64,000 nucleotides of DNA from Streptomyces cynarae (GCF_025642135.1 NZ_CP106793.1:6664001-6728000), one strand, 5' to 3'; positions 44,852 through 53,793 are shown, counted from the first letter of the stretch. Numbers and translations: made by a program. The notes: generated by a model from the letters alone, not told the origin.

Positions 44852-45122
44852 CGTTCGGATCATGTCGGGCTCGCGGGGCCTGGCACGCACTCCCTCACTG
44901 CCTTGACGGCGTGGGGGCACCCCCAGCGGCGTTGTCGTCACTCGCCGACTCCGCCACGCTCGAACACGCTCGCGCGGGGGGACCCCCATCGCGTCGCCCG
45001 CCGCGGTAGCGGCTGATGTCACAGCCTCCTCCGCCTTGCAGCTGCACGCTTCCCCACGCTCGAACGAGCTCGCGCGGGGGCACCCCCATGGCCCCGCTCC
45101 CTGATCCGGCCTGATCCGAACG
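44852..45122. mobile_element. Candidate 271-bp non-autonomous element with terminal inverted repeats
   Basis: The ends carry a perfect 11-bp inverted repeat (CGTTCGGATCA at 44852-44862 and its complement at 45112-45122) that extends with mismatches to about 20 bp. Inside are two 36-bp near-identical direct repeats exactly 100 bp apart (44954-44989, 45054-45089), each ending in a GGGGG-CCCCC hairpin, and a third hairpin at 44912-44925. There is no gene inside. Target duplications are not obvious. It could also be just a common Streptomyces intergenic repeat. Confidence 0.45.
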
Positions 45123-45140
45123 AAAGACCCTGGGAACGTG

Positions 45141-46148
45141 TCAGCCGTGCTGCCGGCGGATGCGCTGGGCCACCTCGTTGTCCTCCGTCTCCCACCAGGG
45201 GCGCACGCGGTCCTCGTCGGCCGTCTGCCCGGGGGCGGGGGCCGCGGGGACCAGCTCCGTCTCCAGGCGGCGGTCCAGCGCGACGGTCTGGGCGCGTTCG
45301 GTGCGCGCCCACTGCACCAGGATCGCGAGCAGGAAGGGCAGCGCCACCAGCTCGGCGATGCTGATCATCGCGCCGCCGCCGAGCTGCTGGTCGTGGTGCA
45401 CGTCCGGATCCCACGGCGGGGCGTGGTGCAGGTACCAGGCACCGGCGATCAGCGTGCCGTGGGTCATCACCACGATCCCCGGTACGGCGTCGATGATCCC
45501 GTCCACGAACACCAGCGCCGCGCGCACCGGGTGGGTGCACCAGGCGGGCAGCGCCCCCTCGTGGGTGAGGACCGGGACGACGAACAGGGTCCCGGCCAGC
45601 AGCAGGTGGAGATACATCAGCTCGTGCAGCCAGCCGAGGCGCAGGGCGGTCGCGAAGTACGGCGTGAAGTACACCGTCAGCTCGGTGGCGAGCACCAGGG
45701 CCGTGCTGACCAGGGGGAAGGTGAGCAGCCGCACCACCCGCCCGGTCATCGCCCGCCGCACCCGCCCCGAGGCATGCTCGGGCAGGGCGCGGACCGCCAG
45801 ATGCAGCGGGTCGCCCAGCGCCAGGCCGAGGGGAGCGATCAGGTCGAGCAGGACGTTCTGCACCGCGGCGGGCCAGAACAGCGCGTGGTCGTACACCGCG
45901 AGCGCGGACATGGTCGCCACGACGAGCGTGCCGAGGCCCAGCAGCGCGAAAGTGACGGTGCGGGCCAGGGGCCAGCGCTCGCCCCGGCGCCTCAGCCTCC
46001 AGACGCCCCAGCCGTAGAGCGTGCCGAGGAGGAGGACCAGGAGGAGCGCCGGGACGTCGAGGTGCCACGAGGACAGCAGCCGTCCCGTGGTGAGCTGCGG
46101 CAGGCTCGCCGTCGTCATGGCCATCTCGTTCAGCGGCATGCCGGTCAT
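45141..46148 (-). CDS. ctaG: CtaG-type cytochrome c oxidase assembly protein
   Basis: A 335-residue polytopic membrane protein of the Caa3_CtaG family, linked to copper delivery to the respiratory oxidase. About eight hydrophobic segments and conserved histidines (WLHELMYLHLLLAG, VVMTHGTLIAGAWYLHH) are visible. The ATG at 46148 follows GAGGGAGAG. A 20-bp near-palindrome lies 15 bases upstream. It is divergent from the ABC transporter operon. Confidence 0.88.
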   Translation of the reverse strand: MTGMPLNEMAMTTASLPQLTTGRLLSSWHLDVPALLLVLLLGTLYGWGVWRLRRRGERWPLARTVTFALLGLGTLVVATMSALAVYDHALFWPAAVQNVLLDLIAPLGLALGDPLHLAVRALPEHASGRVRRAMTGRVVRLLTFPLVSTALVLATELTVYFTPYFATALRLGWLHELMYLHLLLAGTLFVVPVLTHEGALPAWCTHPVRAALVFVDGIIDAVPGIVVMTHGTLIAGAWYLHHAPPWDPDVHHDQQLGGGAMISIAELVALPFLLAILVQWARTERAQTVALDRRLETELVPAAPAPGQTADEDRVRPWWETEDNEVAQRIRRQHG

Positions 46149-46162
46149 GCTCTCCCTCGCCT

Positions 46163-46182
46163 GCGGATTTGCGCAAACCCGC
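46163..46182. promoter_or_regulatory. 20-bp near-palindrome upstream of ctaG
   Basis: GCGGATTTGCGCAAACCCGC has a perfect TTTGCGCAAA core and only one symmetric mismatch. It lies 15-34 bases upstream of the ctaG start, a typical repressor position. Confidence 0.5.
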
Positions 46183-46346
46183 AAGTCAAGGGTTCACCTC
46201 GATCCGGCTCCGGCGACTGCCCACAGGTCCTGTCGCACGCGCCACGGTGCCGCAACACACGCCGTCTAAACTCTCCCCGCAACGGCCCGCACGACATCGG
46301 CCGAGTTGAGGCCGCTCTCCGCCACACCCGAAGGGCATTCGGCGTT

Positions 46347-47477
46347 TTGATACGGATAGATTCAGTAACGAAGCGGTATCCGGACGGCACGGTGGCGGTC
46401 GACAGGCTGTCTCTGGAGATACCGGACCACTCGATCACCGTCCTCGTCGGCCCCTCGGGCTGCGGCAAGACCACGACCCTGCGCATGATCAACCGGATGG
46501 TCGAGCCGAGCGAGGGCACGATCACCCTCGACGGCGTCGACATCGGCGAGCAGCCGGTCAACGTCCTGCGCCGGTCCATGGGCTACGTGATCCAGAACGC
46601 CGGGCTCTTTCCGCACCGCACCATCGTCGACAACATCGCCACCGTGCCCCGCCTGCTCGGCTGGAGCAAGGACCGCGCCCGCGACCGGGCCCGGGAGCTG
46701 ATGGAACGGGTCGGGCTCGACGCCTCCCTCGCCAAGCGGTACCCCTACCAGCTCTCCGGCGGACAGCAGCAGCGCGTCGGCGTGGCCCGGGCACTCGCCG
46801 CCGACCCGCCGGTGCTGCTGATGGACGAGCCGTTCTCCGCCGTCGACCCGATCGTCCGCAAGGGCCTGCAGGAGGAACTGCTCAGGATCCAGGGAGAGCT
46901 GGGCAAGACCATCGTCTTCGTCACCCATGACATCGACGAGGCGATCCGGCTCGGCACCATGGTCGCCGTCCTGCGCACCGGCGGCCGGCTCGCCCAGTTC
47001 GCGCCGCCCGCCGAACTGCTGTCGTCCCCCGCCGACGCCTTCGTGGAGGACTTCCTCGGCACGGACCGCGGCATCCGGCGGCTGTCGTTCTTCACCTCCG
47101 AGACCCTTCAGCTGCTCAAGACCCCGATCGTCGCCGTCGACTCCACCGCCGAGCAGATCGCCTCCCACGCCACGCCCGAGGTGCCGTACCTGCTGGTCAC
47201 CGACCTCGACGGCAGACCGCTCGGCTGGAGCGAGCCGGGCGAACTGACCGCCGGGGACATCGCGCCGGAGCGGCTGCTGCCGTACGGGCGGCCGTTCGCC
47301 CACGGCAAGGACTCGCTGCGCGCCGCGCTCGACGGCGCCGTGCTCTCGCCCACCGGGTGGGCCGTCGCGGTGGACGACGGCGGCCGGGTGGTCGGCGTGG
47401 CCTCGCAGGCCACCATCGGCGAGGCGATCCGCAGCGCCCACGCCGAGGGCCTCAGCGACACGAAGGTCGCCGGATGA
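46347..47477 (+). CDS. ABC transporter ATP-binding protein, quaternary-amine type (OpuCA-like)
   Basis: A 376-residue ATPase. Walker A GPSGCGKTTT, signature LSGGQQQRV, Walker B VLLMDEPFSA and the H-loop FVTHDIDEA are intact. A C-terminal CBS region (about 245-376) is as in osmoprotectant importers, where it senses ionic strength. A TTG at 46347 is chosen because homologs begin at the following Ile-Arg-Ile; no ATG fits. First gene of an operon with two permeases and a binding lipoprotein. Confidence 0.9.
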   Translation: MIRIDSVTKRYPDGTVAVDRLSLEIPDHSITVLVGPSGCGKTTTLRMINRMVEPSEGTITLDGVDIGEQPVNVLRRSMGYVIQNAGLFPHRTIVDNIATVPRLLGWSKDRARDRARELMERVGLDASLAKRYPYQLSGGQQQRVGVARALAADPPVLLMDEPFSAVDPIVRKGLQEELLRIQGELGKTIVFVTHDIDEAIRLGTMVAVLRTGGRLAQFAPPAELLSSPADAFVEDFLGTDRGIRRLSFFTSETLQLLKTPIVAVDSTAEQIASHATPEVPYLLVTDLDGRPLGWSEPGELTAGDIAPERLLPYGRPFAHGKDSLRAALDGAVLSPTGWAVAVDDGGRVVGVASQATIGEAIRSAHAEGLSDTKVAG

Positions 47478-48184
47478 ACGGGTTCTTCGACATCCCGAGC
47501 GACCTCCAGCACAGCTGGCTGGGGCTGATCGGACTGCACCTGAGGGAGGCCCTGCTGCCGGTCCTCGCCGGCCTGGTCGCCGCCCTGCCGATCGCCCAGC
47601 TGTGCGTCCGCTTCCGCTGGCTGTACCCGCCCGTGCTCGGTGTGACGACGGTCCTGTACGCCATCCCGTCGCTGGCGTTCTTCGTCGTGCTCATCGACTA
47701 CACCGGCCAGAGCGAGCTCACCGTGATGATCCCGCTGGCCGTGTACAGCCTGGTGGTGCTGGTACCGGCGATCGTGGACGGTGTCCGCTCGGTGCCGCAG
47801 GAGACGCTGGCGGCGGCCACCGCCATGGGCATCGGGCCCGTACGGCGCTATCTCCAGGTGCAGTTGCCGATCGCCGCGCCCGCCATCCTGGCCGGCCTCA
47901 GGGTCGCCACCGTCTCCAGCATCAGCCTGGTCAGCGTCGGCGCCCTCATCGGCAACCAGGGTGCGCTCGGCAACCTCCTCGCCGACGCGATGTTCTACCA
48001 CCGGCCCGTCCTCGCGGTGAACTCGGTGGTCACCACGGCCGTCCTCGCGATCCTCGTCGACGCCCTCCTCGTCCTGGTACGCGTCCTGCTGACGCCATGG
48101 ATGCCACGCGGCACCGGCAGGAGGCGCAAGGCCGCCGCACGGCCCGAACCGTCCGCACTCGCCCTTAAGGACGCGCCCCGGTGA
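47474..48184 (+). CDS. ABC transporter permease 1 (OpuCB-like)
   Basis: A 236-residue inner-membrane permease with about six hydrophobic segments and the conserved EAA-type loop (ETLAAATAMGIGPVRRYLQV). The ATG overlaps the upstream stop by 4 nt. With the second permease it forms the transmembrane channel of the osmolyte or choline importer. Confidence 0.9.
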   Translation: MNGFFDIPSDLQHSWLGLIGLHLREALLPVLAGLVAALPIAQLCVRFRWLYPPVLGVTTVLYAIPSLAFFVVLIDYTGQSELTVMIPLAVYSLVVLVPAIVDGVRSVPQETLAAATAMGIGPVRRYLQVQLPIAAPAILAGLRVATVSSISLVSVGALIGNQGALGNLLADAMFYHRPVLAVNSVVTTAVLAILVDALLVLVRVLLTPWMPRGTGRRRKAAARPEPSALALKDAPR

Positions 48185-48849
48185 ACGTCCTCAACTTCGT
48201 CAACGCGTTCTTCAGCGACAGCGCCCACTGGCACGGCTACGACGGCATCCCGCAACGCCTGCTCGAACACATCCAGTACTCCCTGACGGCCCTTGCCATC
48301 GCCGCCGCCATCGGGCTGCCGGTGGGTCTGCTCACCGGCCACACCGGGCGCGGCGGCAACGTCCTCGCGTTCGTCGCCACCGCCGCCCGCGCACTGCCCA
48401 GCTTCGGTCTGCTGGTCCTGATGTTCGTGCTGCTCGGCCTCGGGCTGCTGCCGGTCATGATCCCGCTGGTGGTGCTGGCCGTGCCGCCGATCCTGGTGAC
48501 CACGTACGAGGCCGTGCGCTCCGTCGACCCCTCACCGGTGGACGCCGCGCGGGGCATGGGCATGAGCGAGCCCAGGATCCTCTTCCAGGTCGAGGTGCCC
48601 GTGGCGCTGCCGCTGATCCTCAGCGGTCTGCGCTCGGCGGCCATCCAGATCGTCTCGACGGCCACCATCGCCGCGTACGTCAGCCTCGGCGGCCTCGGCC
48701 GCTACATCGTGGACGGGCTCTACCAGCGGGACTACGAGAAGGTCGTGGGCGGGGCCACCCTGGTGGCCGTGCTGGCGCTCGCCACGCTCACGGTGTTCTG
48801 GGCCGTGTCGCGGACCGCGGTGTCGCCGGGAGTGCGCAGGAGCGCGTGA
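48181..48849 (+). CDS. ABC transporter permease 2 (OpuCD-like)
   Basis: A 222-residue permease, similar in plan to the preceding one, with the EAA loop PVDAARGMGMSEPRILFQVE. The GTG overlaps the previous stop by 4 nt. A 157-bp gap follows before the binding protein, so that gene may have an extra promoter. Confidence 0.9.
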   Translation: MNVLNFVNAFFSDSAHWHGYDGIPQRLLEHIQYSLTALAIAAAIGLPVGLLTGHTGRGGNVLAFVATAARALPSFGLLVLMFVLLGLGLLPVMIPLVVLAVPPILVTTYEAVRSVDPSPVDAARGMGMSEPRILFQVEVPVALPLILSGLRSAAIQIVSTATIAAYVSLGGLGRYIVDGLYQRDYEKVVGGATLVAVLALATLTVFWAVSRTAVSPGVRRSA

Positions 48850-49006
48850 ACGACACGCGGCAACCGCCCACTCATCGAGGCCGATCGGTGACCCGGCTGC
48901 TCTTGACTGACCGAGAACGAGCTGGATTGGATCAGTGGAGTGCGGTGAGCCGCACCAGCACAGCACAGCACGCCCAGCCCCAACCCATCGGCCCGGAACG
49001 GGAACC

Positions 49007-49969
49007 GTGACTTCTACAGCGAACGCCAGCACGTCCAGCAGGAGACTCCCCGGCGCGGCCACCGTCGCCCTCGCCGCCACGGCGGCACTGCTCGCGGGGT
49101 GTTCCTCGTCCTCCGACACCAAGTCCGACAACCCGCTCCAGGGCGGCAAGGCGAGCGGCGACTCGGTCGTCGTCGGCTCCAACAACTTCTCCGAGAGCAT
49201 CCTGCTCGCCGACGTCTACGGCGAGGCCCTGAAGGCCAAGGGCGTCAAGGTCACCTACAAGCCCAACATCGGCAGCCGAGAGACGACGTACGGCCTGCTG
49301 AAGAACGGCTCGATCACCGTCCTGCCCGAGTACAACGGCGCGCTGCTGGCCTACCTCGACAAGAAGGCGGCCCCGAAGACGGTCGCCGCCACCACGGCCG
49401 CCATCAACGCCGAGCTGGACTCCAAGCTGACGCTCCTGGAACCGGCGCCCGCGCAGGACAAGGACTCCGTCACCGTCAACCAGGACACGGCGAAGAAGTA
49501 CAACCTCACCGAGAAGTCCTCCATCGCCGACCTCAAGGACGTCGCCAAGGACCTGGTGATGGGCGCGTCGCCGGAGTTCCAGACCAGGCAGCAGGGCCTG
49601 CTCGGCCTGAAGAGCGTCTACGGCCTGGAGTTCAAGTCCTTCAAGGCGCTGGACGCGGGCGGCCCGCTCACCCAGGCGGCGCTGAAGAAGAACACCGTGC
49701 AGGCGGCCGACATCTTCACGACGGACCCGACCATCACCAAGGAGAAGTTCGTCGTCCTGCAGGACCCGAAGAACCTCTTCGGGTTCGAGAACGTGCAGCC
49801 GCTCGTCTACAAGAGCGGGCTCGACCAGAAGGGCGTCGACGCGCTCAACGCGGTCTCGGCCAAACTCGACACCGCGGCCCTGCTCGCAATGGACACCCAG
49901 GTGCAGCTCCAGAACAAGGACCCGCTCGACGTCGCCAAGGCCTGGCTGAAGTCGGTCGGCCTGGACTGA
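49007..49969 (+). CDS. Quaternary-amine-type ABC solute-binding lipoprotein (OpuCC-like)
   Basis: A 320-residue lipoprotein: signal peptide with lipobox LLAGC (near residue 29), then an OpuAC/OsmoX-type domain (VVVGSNNFSESILLADVYGE, ITVLPEYNGALLAYL). It binds glycine betaine, choline, carnitine or a related compound; the exact ligand is not visible. The GTG follows GGGAA. Last gene of the four-gene operon, followed by a strong terminator. Confidence 0.9.
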   Translation: MTSTANASTSSRRLPGAATVALAATAALLAGCSSSSDTKSDNPLQGGKASGDSVVVGSNNFSESILLADVYGEALKAKGVKVTYKPNIGSRETTYGLLKNGSITVLPEYNGALLAYLDKKAAPKTVAATTAAINAELDSKLTLLEPAPAQDKDSVTVNQDTAKKYNLTEKSSIADLKDVAKDLVMGASPEFQTRQQGLLGLKSVYGLEFKSFKALDAGGPLTQAALKKNTVQAADIFTTDPTITKEKFVVLQDPKNLFGFENVQPLVYKSGLDQKGVDALNAVSAKLDTAALLAMDTQVQLQNKDPLDVAKAWLKSVGLD

Positions 49970-50001
49970 CGTCCACACCGCGGACACCACCGCGGACGGA
50001 C

Positions 50002-50046
50002 CGACGCGGGTGCCCGCGCCCTTCGGGGCGGCAGGCACCCGCGTCG
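50002..50046 (+). terminator. Terminator of the ABC transporter operon
   Basis: A perfect 13-bp stem (50002-50014 with 50034-50046) encloses a smaller nested hairpin. It begins 33 bases past the binding-protein stop. It may also serve the convergent methyltransferase gene. Confidence 0.85.
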
Positions 50047-50143
50047 TCACTCCTGGCCGTGCTCGCGGAGTTGCAGCCGCACGGCCTCGACACGGAGCGC
50101 GGGGCCGTGGGCTACGGCTCGACAGGGGGCGCTGGGTCGTGGG

Positions 50144-50959
50144 CTACGGCTTGCGGGCGATCGCCCCGTACATCGCGATGTCCTCGTCCCGAATACCCTG
50201 TTCCCCCGTGCCGTCCGGGTGCCACTTGTGCACCTGGACGATCCCCGGCTCGACCAACTGAAGCCCCTCGAAGAACTCGTGGGCCTCCTCGATCGTCCGC
50301 AGCCGCATCGGCATGTTGCGGGCCGCGTACTCCCGTGCCACCCGGCCCACCTCCTCGGGCGCGAACTCGGCGGTCCCGATGGTCATCGCCAGGTAGCTTC
50401 CGGACGGCAGCGGTTCGAGCAACCGCCGTACGATCCCCACCGCGTCGTCCTCGTCCAGGATGAAGTGGACGATCGCGATGACCGTGAGGGCGACCGGCCT
50501 GCCGAGATCCAGGGTCTCCCGGAACTCCGGGGCACCCAGGATGGCCTCGGGGTCGCGGAAGTCGGCCTCGATGTACGACGTCTTCCCCTCCGGCGCGCTG
50601 GCCAGCAGCCCCTGGGACAGGGTGAGCACGATGGGGTCGTTGTCGACGTACACGACCCGCGACTGGGGCGCCACCGACTGGGCGATCTCGTGCAGGTTGG
50701 GGGAGGTGGGGATGCCGGTGCCGATGTCCAGGAACTGGCGTATGCCCGCCTCCTCGGCGAGCCAGCGCACCGCCCGGTTCATCCAGTCCCGGTTGGCACG
50801 CATGTGAACGGGCAGGGCGGGCCACTCCCGTGCCATGGCGTCGCCCGCCTCCTTGTCGGCGGGGTAGTAGTCCTTGCCGCCCAGGATGTAGTCGTAGATG
50901 CGCGCCGAGTGCGCGCTCTCGGTGTCGATGCGGTCGGCCGGCCATCCGTTGTCGGGCAA
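50144..50959 (-). CDS. SAM-dependent methyltransferase (Methyltransf_19 / DUF574 type)
   Basis: A 271-residue member of a family expanded in Streptomyces. It shows the hallmark N-terminal segment DTESAHSARIYDYILGGKDY, the SAM-binding region QFLDIGTGIPTSPN and the acidic VVYVDNDPIVL motif. The TTG at 50959 is chosen because AGGAG lies six bases upstream and the resulting N-terminus matches family members; longer frames run into a 14-bp tandem repeat. Substrate unknown. Confidence 0.88.
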   Translation of the reverse strand: MPDNGWPADRIDTESAHSARIYDYILGGKDYYPADKEAGDAMAREWPALPVHMRANRDWMNRAVRWLAEEAGIRQFLDIGTGIPTSPNLHEIAQSVAPQSRVVYVDNDPIVLTLSQGLLASAPEGKTSYIEADFRDPEAILGAPEFRETLDLGRPVALTVIAIVHFILDEDDAVGIVRRLLEPLPSGSYLAMTIGTAEFAPEEVGRVAREYAARNMPMRLRTIEEAHEFFEGLQLVEPGIVQVHKWHPDGTGEQGIRDEDIAMYGAIARKP

Positions 50960-50981
50960 CGCCGTCTCCTGTTCCAAGTCG

Positions 50982-51021
50982 CGGTCGTGGGGTCTCGGTC
51001 GTGGGGTCTCGGTCGTGGGGT
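50982..51021. repeat. 14-bp tandem repeat upstream of the methyltransferase gene
   Basis: Nearly three copies of CGGTCGTGGGGTCT lie just upstream of the start codon region. Confidence 0.9.
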
Positions 51022-51106
51022 GGAGAGGAAGGCTCTGCTGAGACGCAGAGACGAACACACAGGTCCCAGAGACAAAAGAGGATCGGCAGCGGCGGGCGGC
51101 CGCGCG

Positions 51107-51343
51107 TCACAGCAGGAAGTCGGCCTCGCCCGCCTTCACGCTCGCCAGGAAGCCCGCCATCTCGGTGTGGCTGAGCACCAGCGCCGGGCCGTCGGGGTCC
51201 GTGGACTGCCGCAGGGCCACGCTGCCGTCGGCCAGTTTCTTCGCCTCCACGCAGGCGCCGCCCGCGTCGTCGCTCCAGGGCTTGGACCAGCCGCGGGCAC
51301 CGAGGGCGTGCGACGGCATACAGGTGCGTATCGGGTCCTGCAC
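51107..51343 (-). CDS. DUF397 protein
   Basis: A 78-residue DUF397 protein (WSDDAGGACVEAKKL, VALRQSTDPDGPALVLSHTEMAGFL). Such proteins lie next to XRE/DUF5753 regulators and may act as their antitoxin-like or modulating partners. The GTG start is three bases after the regulator's stop, with AAGGAG upstream, so the two are one operon. Confidence 0.9.
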   Translation of the reverse strand: MQDPIRTCMPSHALGARGWSKPWSDDAGGACVEAKKLADGSVALRQSTDPDGPALVLSHTEMAGFLASVKAGEADFLL

Positions 51344-51346
51344 TTC

Positions 51347-52222
51347 TCACAACTCCTTGCGGATCGCGCCGAGGACGGCCTCGGTCTTCTTCGCGGGCGC
51401 GGACTGTGCGCCCAACCGGTCCAGGGCCTCGCGGTAGACCACGACGTCGTCCGCCTTGTCCAGGTAGACGGCGCCCACGAGACCGCTCAGATAGACGATG
51501 TCCGGCAGCTCGGGCGCCCGGAACCGGAAGAGGTGGAACGCACCGGCGCGCATGGCCGGGTGCGGGCCGTTGCTGAACGGCATGACCTGCAAGGTGACAT
51601 GGGGGAGGGCGTTCATCGCGATCAGATGGTCGATCTGGGCGCGCATCACCTTCGGGCCGCCGACCGGCCAGCGCAGCACCGTCTCGTCCATGACCACCCA
51701 CACGCGCGGCGGCGAGGGCCGCGACAGCAGCTCCTGGCGCCGCATGCGCAGTGCCACCCGGCGCTCGGTCGCCTCGGTGGGGGCGTGCGGGTTGCCGGCG
51801 CTCAGCAGGGCGCGCGCGTAGTCCTCCGTCTGCAGCAGGCCGGGCACGAACTCGGCCTCGTACGCGCGGATCTGAAGGGCCGCCTGCTCCAGGCTGAGGT
51901 ACGCGGCGAACCAGTCCGGCAGCACATCGCGGTAGGTGTGCCACCAGCCGCGCTTGTTGGCCTCACGGACCGACTTCAGGAACGTGTCGATCTCCTGCTG
52001 GTCCGTGATGCCGTACGTCTGCAGCAGCTTCTCGACGTCCGCGATCCGCAGCCGGGCCACCTTGGCGGCCTCCATGCGGCGGATCGTGGAGTGGCTGACC
52101 CCGATCGCATCGGCGGCCTGCTCATACGTCAGACCGGCCCGTGTGCGCAGCTCTTCCAACTGCCGACCGAGGATCATGCGCAGAACGGTGGGGGCGCCGC
52201 CCCAGTCGGTTTCCGCGGTCAC
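51347..52222 (-). CDS. XRE-family regulator with DUF5753 domain (WhiJ-like)
   Basis: A 291-residue DNA-binding regulator. Residues 20-75 form the XRE helix-turn-helix (LRTRAGLTYEQAADAIGVSH, then STIRRMEAAKV). The rest is DUF5753 (EFVPGLLQTEDYARAL, VVMDETVLRWPVGG, LQVMPFSNGPHPAM). The GTG follows GAGGGGG. With the DUF397 gene behind it and a divergent HATPase gene it matches the whiJ-type developmental module of Streptomyces. Confidence 0.93.
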   Translation of the reverse strand: MTAETDWGGAPTVLRMILGRQLEELRTRAGLTYEQAADAIGVSHSTIRRMEAAKVARLRIADVEKLLQTYGITDQQEIDTFLKSVREANKRGWWHTYRDVLPDWFAAYLSLEQAALQIRAYEAEFVPGLLQTEDYARALLSAGNPHAPTEATERRVALRMRRQELLSRPSPPRVWVVMDETVLRWPVGGPKVMRAQIDHLIAMNALPHVTLQVMPFSNGPHPAMRAGAFHLFRFRAPELPDIVYLSGLVGAVYLDKADDVVVYREALDRLGAQSAPAKKTEAVLGAIRKEL

Positions 52223-52510
52223 GCCTACCCCCTCGCACGGGATGCACGGTCGCAGTCTGTCACGATCTTCCGTCGACCGGAGCAGGATGCACCTCACGAA
52301 TTGCAATTTTCAACTTGCCGGTTGCGGGCCGTTGTTGCCGGATGCCACAGTGTTCATACCGCCCTAAGACGGTGAACCATGGTGCTCAACAGCTCAGTTG
52401 GGGGAGACGGGGCTGCTTCGGTGCCTGCGGCGCGAGGTGCGCGGATCGCGCCGTGGCCGGAAGGCGGTGGGTACCGGCCAGGTCCCCAGGCAGACGAAAG
52501 GCGAACGGCG

Positions 52511-53053
52511 ATGGCTCCGCCCTCCCTCCCCCAGTCCGTGGGCCGCCTGCCCGCGGGCGCGGCACAACCGAGAACCGGTGTCTTCGACCTCCCGGCGGTC
52601 CCCGCCGCCGTGGGCCTGGCCCGCACAAGCGTCCGGCGGCTGCTCGGCCGCTGGGGCACCGGGGACTGCACGACCGACAACGCCGTGCTGGTGACCTCGG
52701 AGCTGGTCACCAATGCGGTCAAGCACAGTGCCGGCGACCGGATCGTCTGCCGGATCCTCACCGATGGCCACCGGTTGCGCATCGAGGTCGAGGACGAGAA
52801 CCGCGGCGGCACGCTCCCGACCCGGCGCCGGCCCGGGCCGGACGACCAGGGCGGCCGCGGGCTGATGCTGGTCGGCATGCTCAGCGGCGACTGGGGCGTG
52901 CGGGACGCCCCGGACGGCTCCGGCCGCATCGTCTGGGCCGACCTGGCACCGGAACCCGGCGAGACCGTCGCCAGCGACCCGCCCCCGCTCCAGCACCCCC
53001 TCAGGCCCGACCCCCACCCGGCCGCCCAAGCCGAAGGGGCGCGCCGGTGCTGA
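52511..53053 (+). CDS. Anti-sigma-factor-like ATP-binding protein (HATPase_c_2)
   Basis: A 180-residue protein with a histidine-kinase-like ATPase domain of the RsbW/SpoIIAB type: N box VTSELVTNAVKHSAGD, G1 box VEDENRGG and G2 segment GGRGLMLVGMLS. No kinase receiver is present. The ATG at 52511 gives a normal length; an in-frame ATG at 52379 is possible. It is divergent from the XRE/DUF397 pair. A disordered Pro-rich tail follows the domain. Confidence 0.85.
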   Translation: MAPPSLPQSVGRLPAGAAQPRTGVFDLPAVPAAVGLARTSVRRLLGRWGTGDCTTDNAVLVTSELVTNAVKHSAGDRIVCRILTDGHRLRIEVEDENRGGTLPTRRRPGPDDQGGRGLMLVGMLSGDWGVRDAPDGSGRIVWADLAPEPGETVASDPPPLQHPLRPDPHPAAQAEGARRC

Positions 53054-53135
53054 GAGGTCGATCGTGCGGAGGCCCGACGAAGGCGGGCTGAGCACGGTCG
53101 GCCTCTCGGCACCGGCTCAGGCGCCCCGGAGGCAA

Positions 53136-53642
53136 ATGATCAACAAGGATCCCCATCGCATGGAACGACCGCCCGTCTTCGACCCGCTGTCCCGTCCGGC
53201 TCCTTCCCCGTCCCCGCACATGTCCCTCCCGCCCGAACCGCCCGCCCGCCTGCCCCTCCCCGGGGAGCTGACCGCCCCCCTCGGGTACGACGCCGTTGGC
53301 ATACCCGGGGCCCACGGCGAACGGATCATGAAAGGCCTGCCCCGCGTAGGCTGCGTCTTCGCCGATGACCTGCGCTGGTGGTGGATCGTTCCCTCGGGCT
53401 CCGACATAGGAGTCACCTGGCCGCCGACGACGAGCTACGCCGTCGACGCGCGCGTGGGGCCGGGCGCGGCTACGGACGCACGCCGCCGCGACCCCTCCTG
53501 GAGCGGCCCCCGCCCCGGCCGGCCCCGGCTGATCCACCGACCGGACGGTGACTCTCCGTACACGCCTCCCATACCGCTGTACTTCCTCGCCTGCCGCCTG
53601 GCCGGCAGCACCCCGCACTGGTCGCTGGGTGTGGGCGCCTGA
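53136..53642 (+). CDS. Conserved Streptomyces hypothetical protein
   Basis: A 168-residue protein starting at ATG 53136, directly after GGAGG. The N-terminus is Pro-rich; the middle (VGCVFADDLRWWWIVPSGSDIG) and C-terminal (PPIPLYFLACRLAGSTPHWSLG) parts look folded and rich in tryptophan. No known domain and no signal peptide. The stop codon lies inside a strong terminator stem. Confidence 0.72.
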   Translation: MINKDPHRMERPPVFDPLSRPAPSPSPHMSLPPEPPARLPLPGELTAPLGYDAVGIPGAHGERIMKGLPRVGCVFADDLRWWWIVPSGSDIGVTWPPTTSYAVDARVGPGAATDARRRDPSWSGPRPGRPRLIHRPDGDSPYTPPIPLYFLACRLAGSTPHWSLGVGA

Positions 53643-53666
53643 GGCCGTTCCGGGCCTCAGGCGCCC
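53633..53666 (+). terminator. Terminator overlapping a stop codon
   Basis: A perfect 14-bp stem (53633-53646 with 53653-53666) and a 6-base loop; the TGA stop at 53640-53642 lies in the left arm. Confidence 0.85.
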
Positions 53667-53793
53667 CGGCTCGGGATGAAACCCGGCGTTCGGTGGCGCA
53701 TCCTTGCAAGGGTGCGATCGGGGTACCCGGAGGCCCTGAGCGAACGACGCAGGAGGTGCCCGGCGCCGGCTCAGGCGCCCCGAAGGCGGAGTC

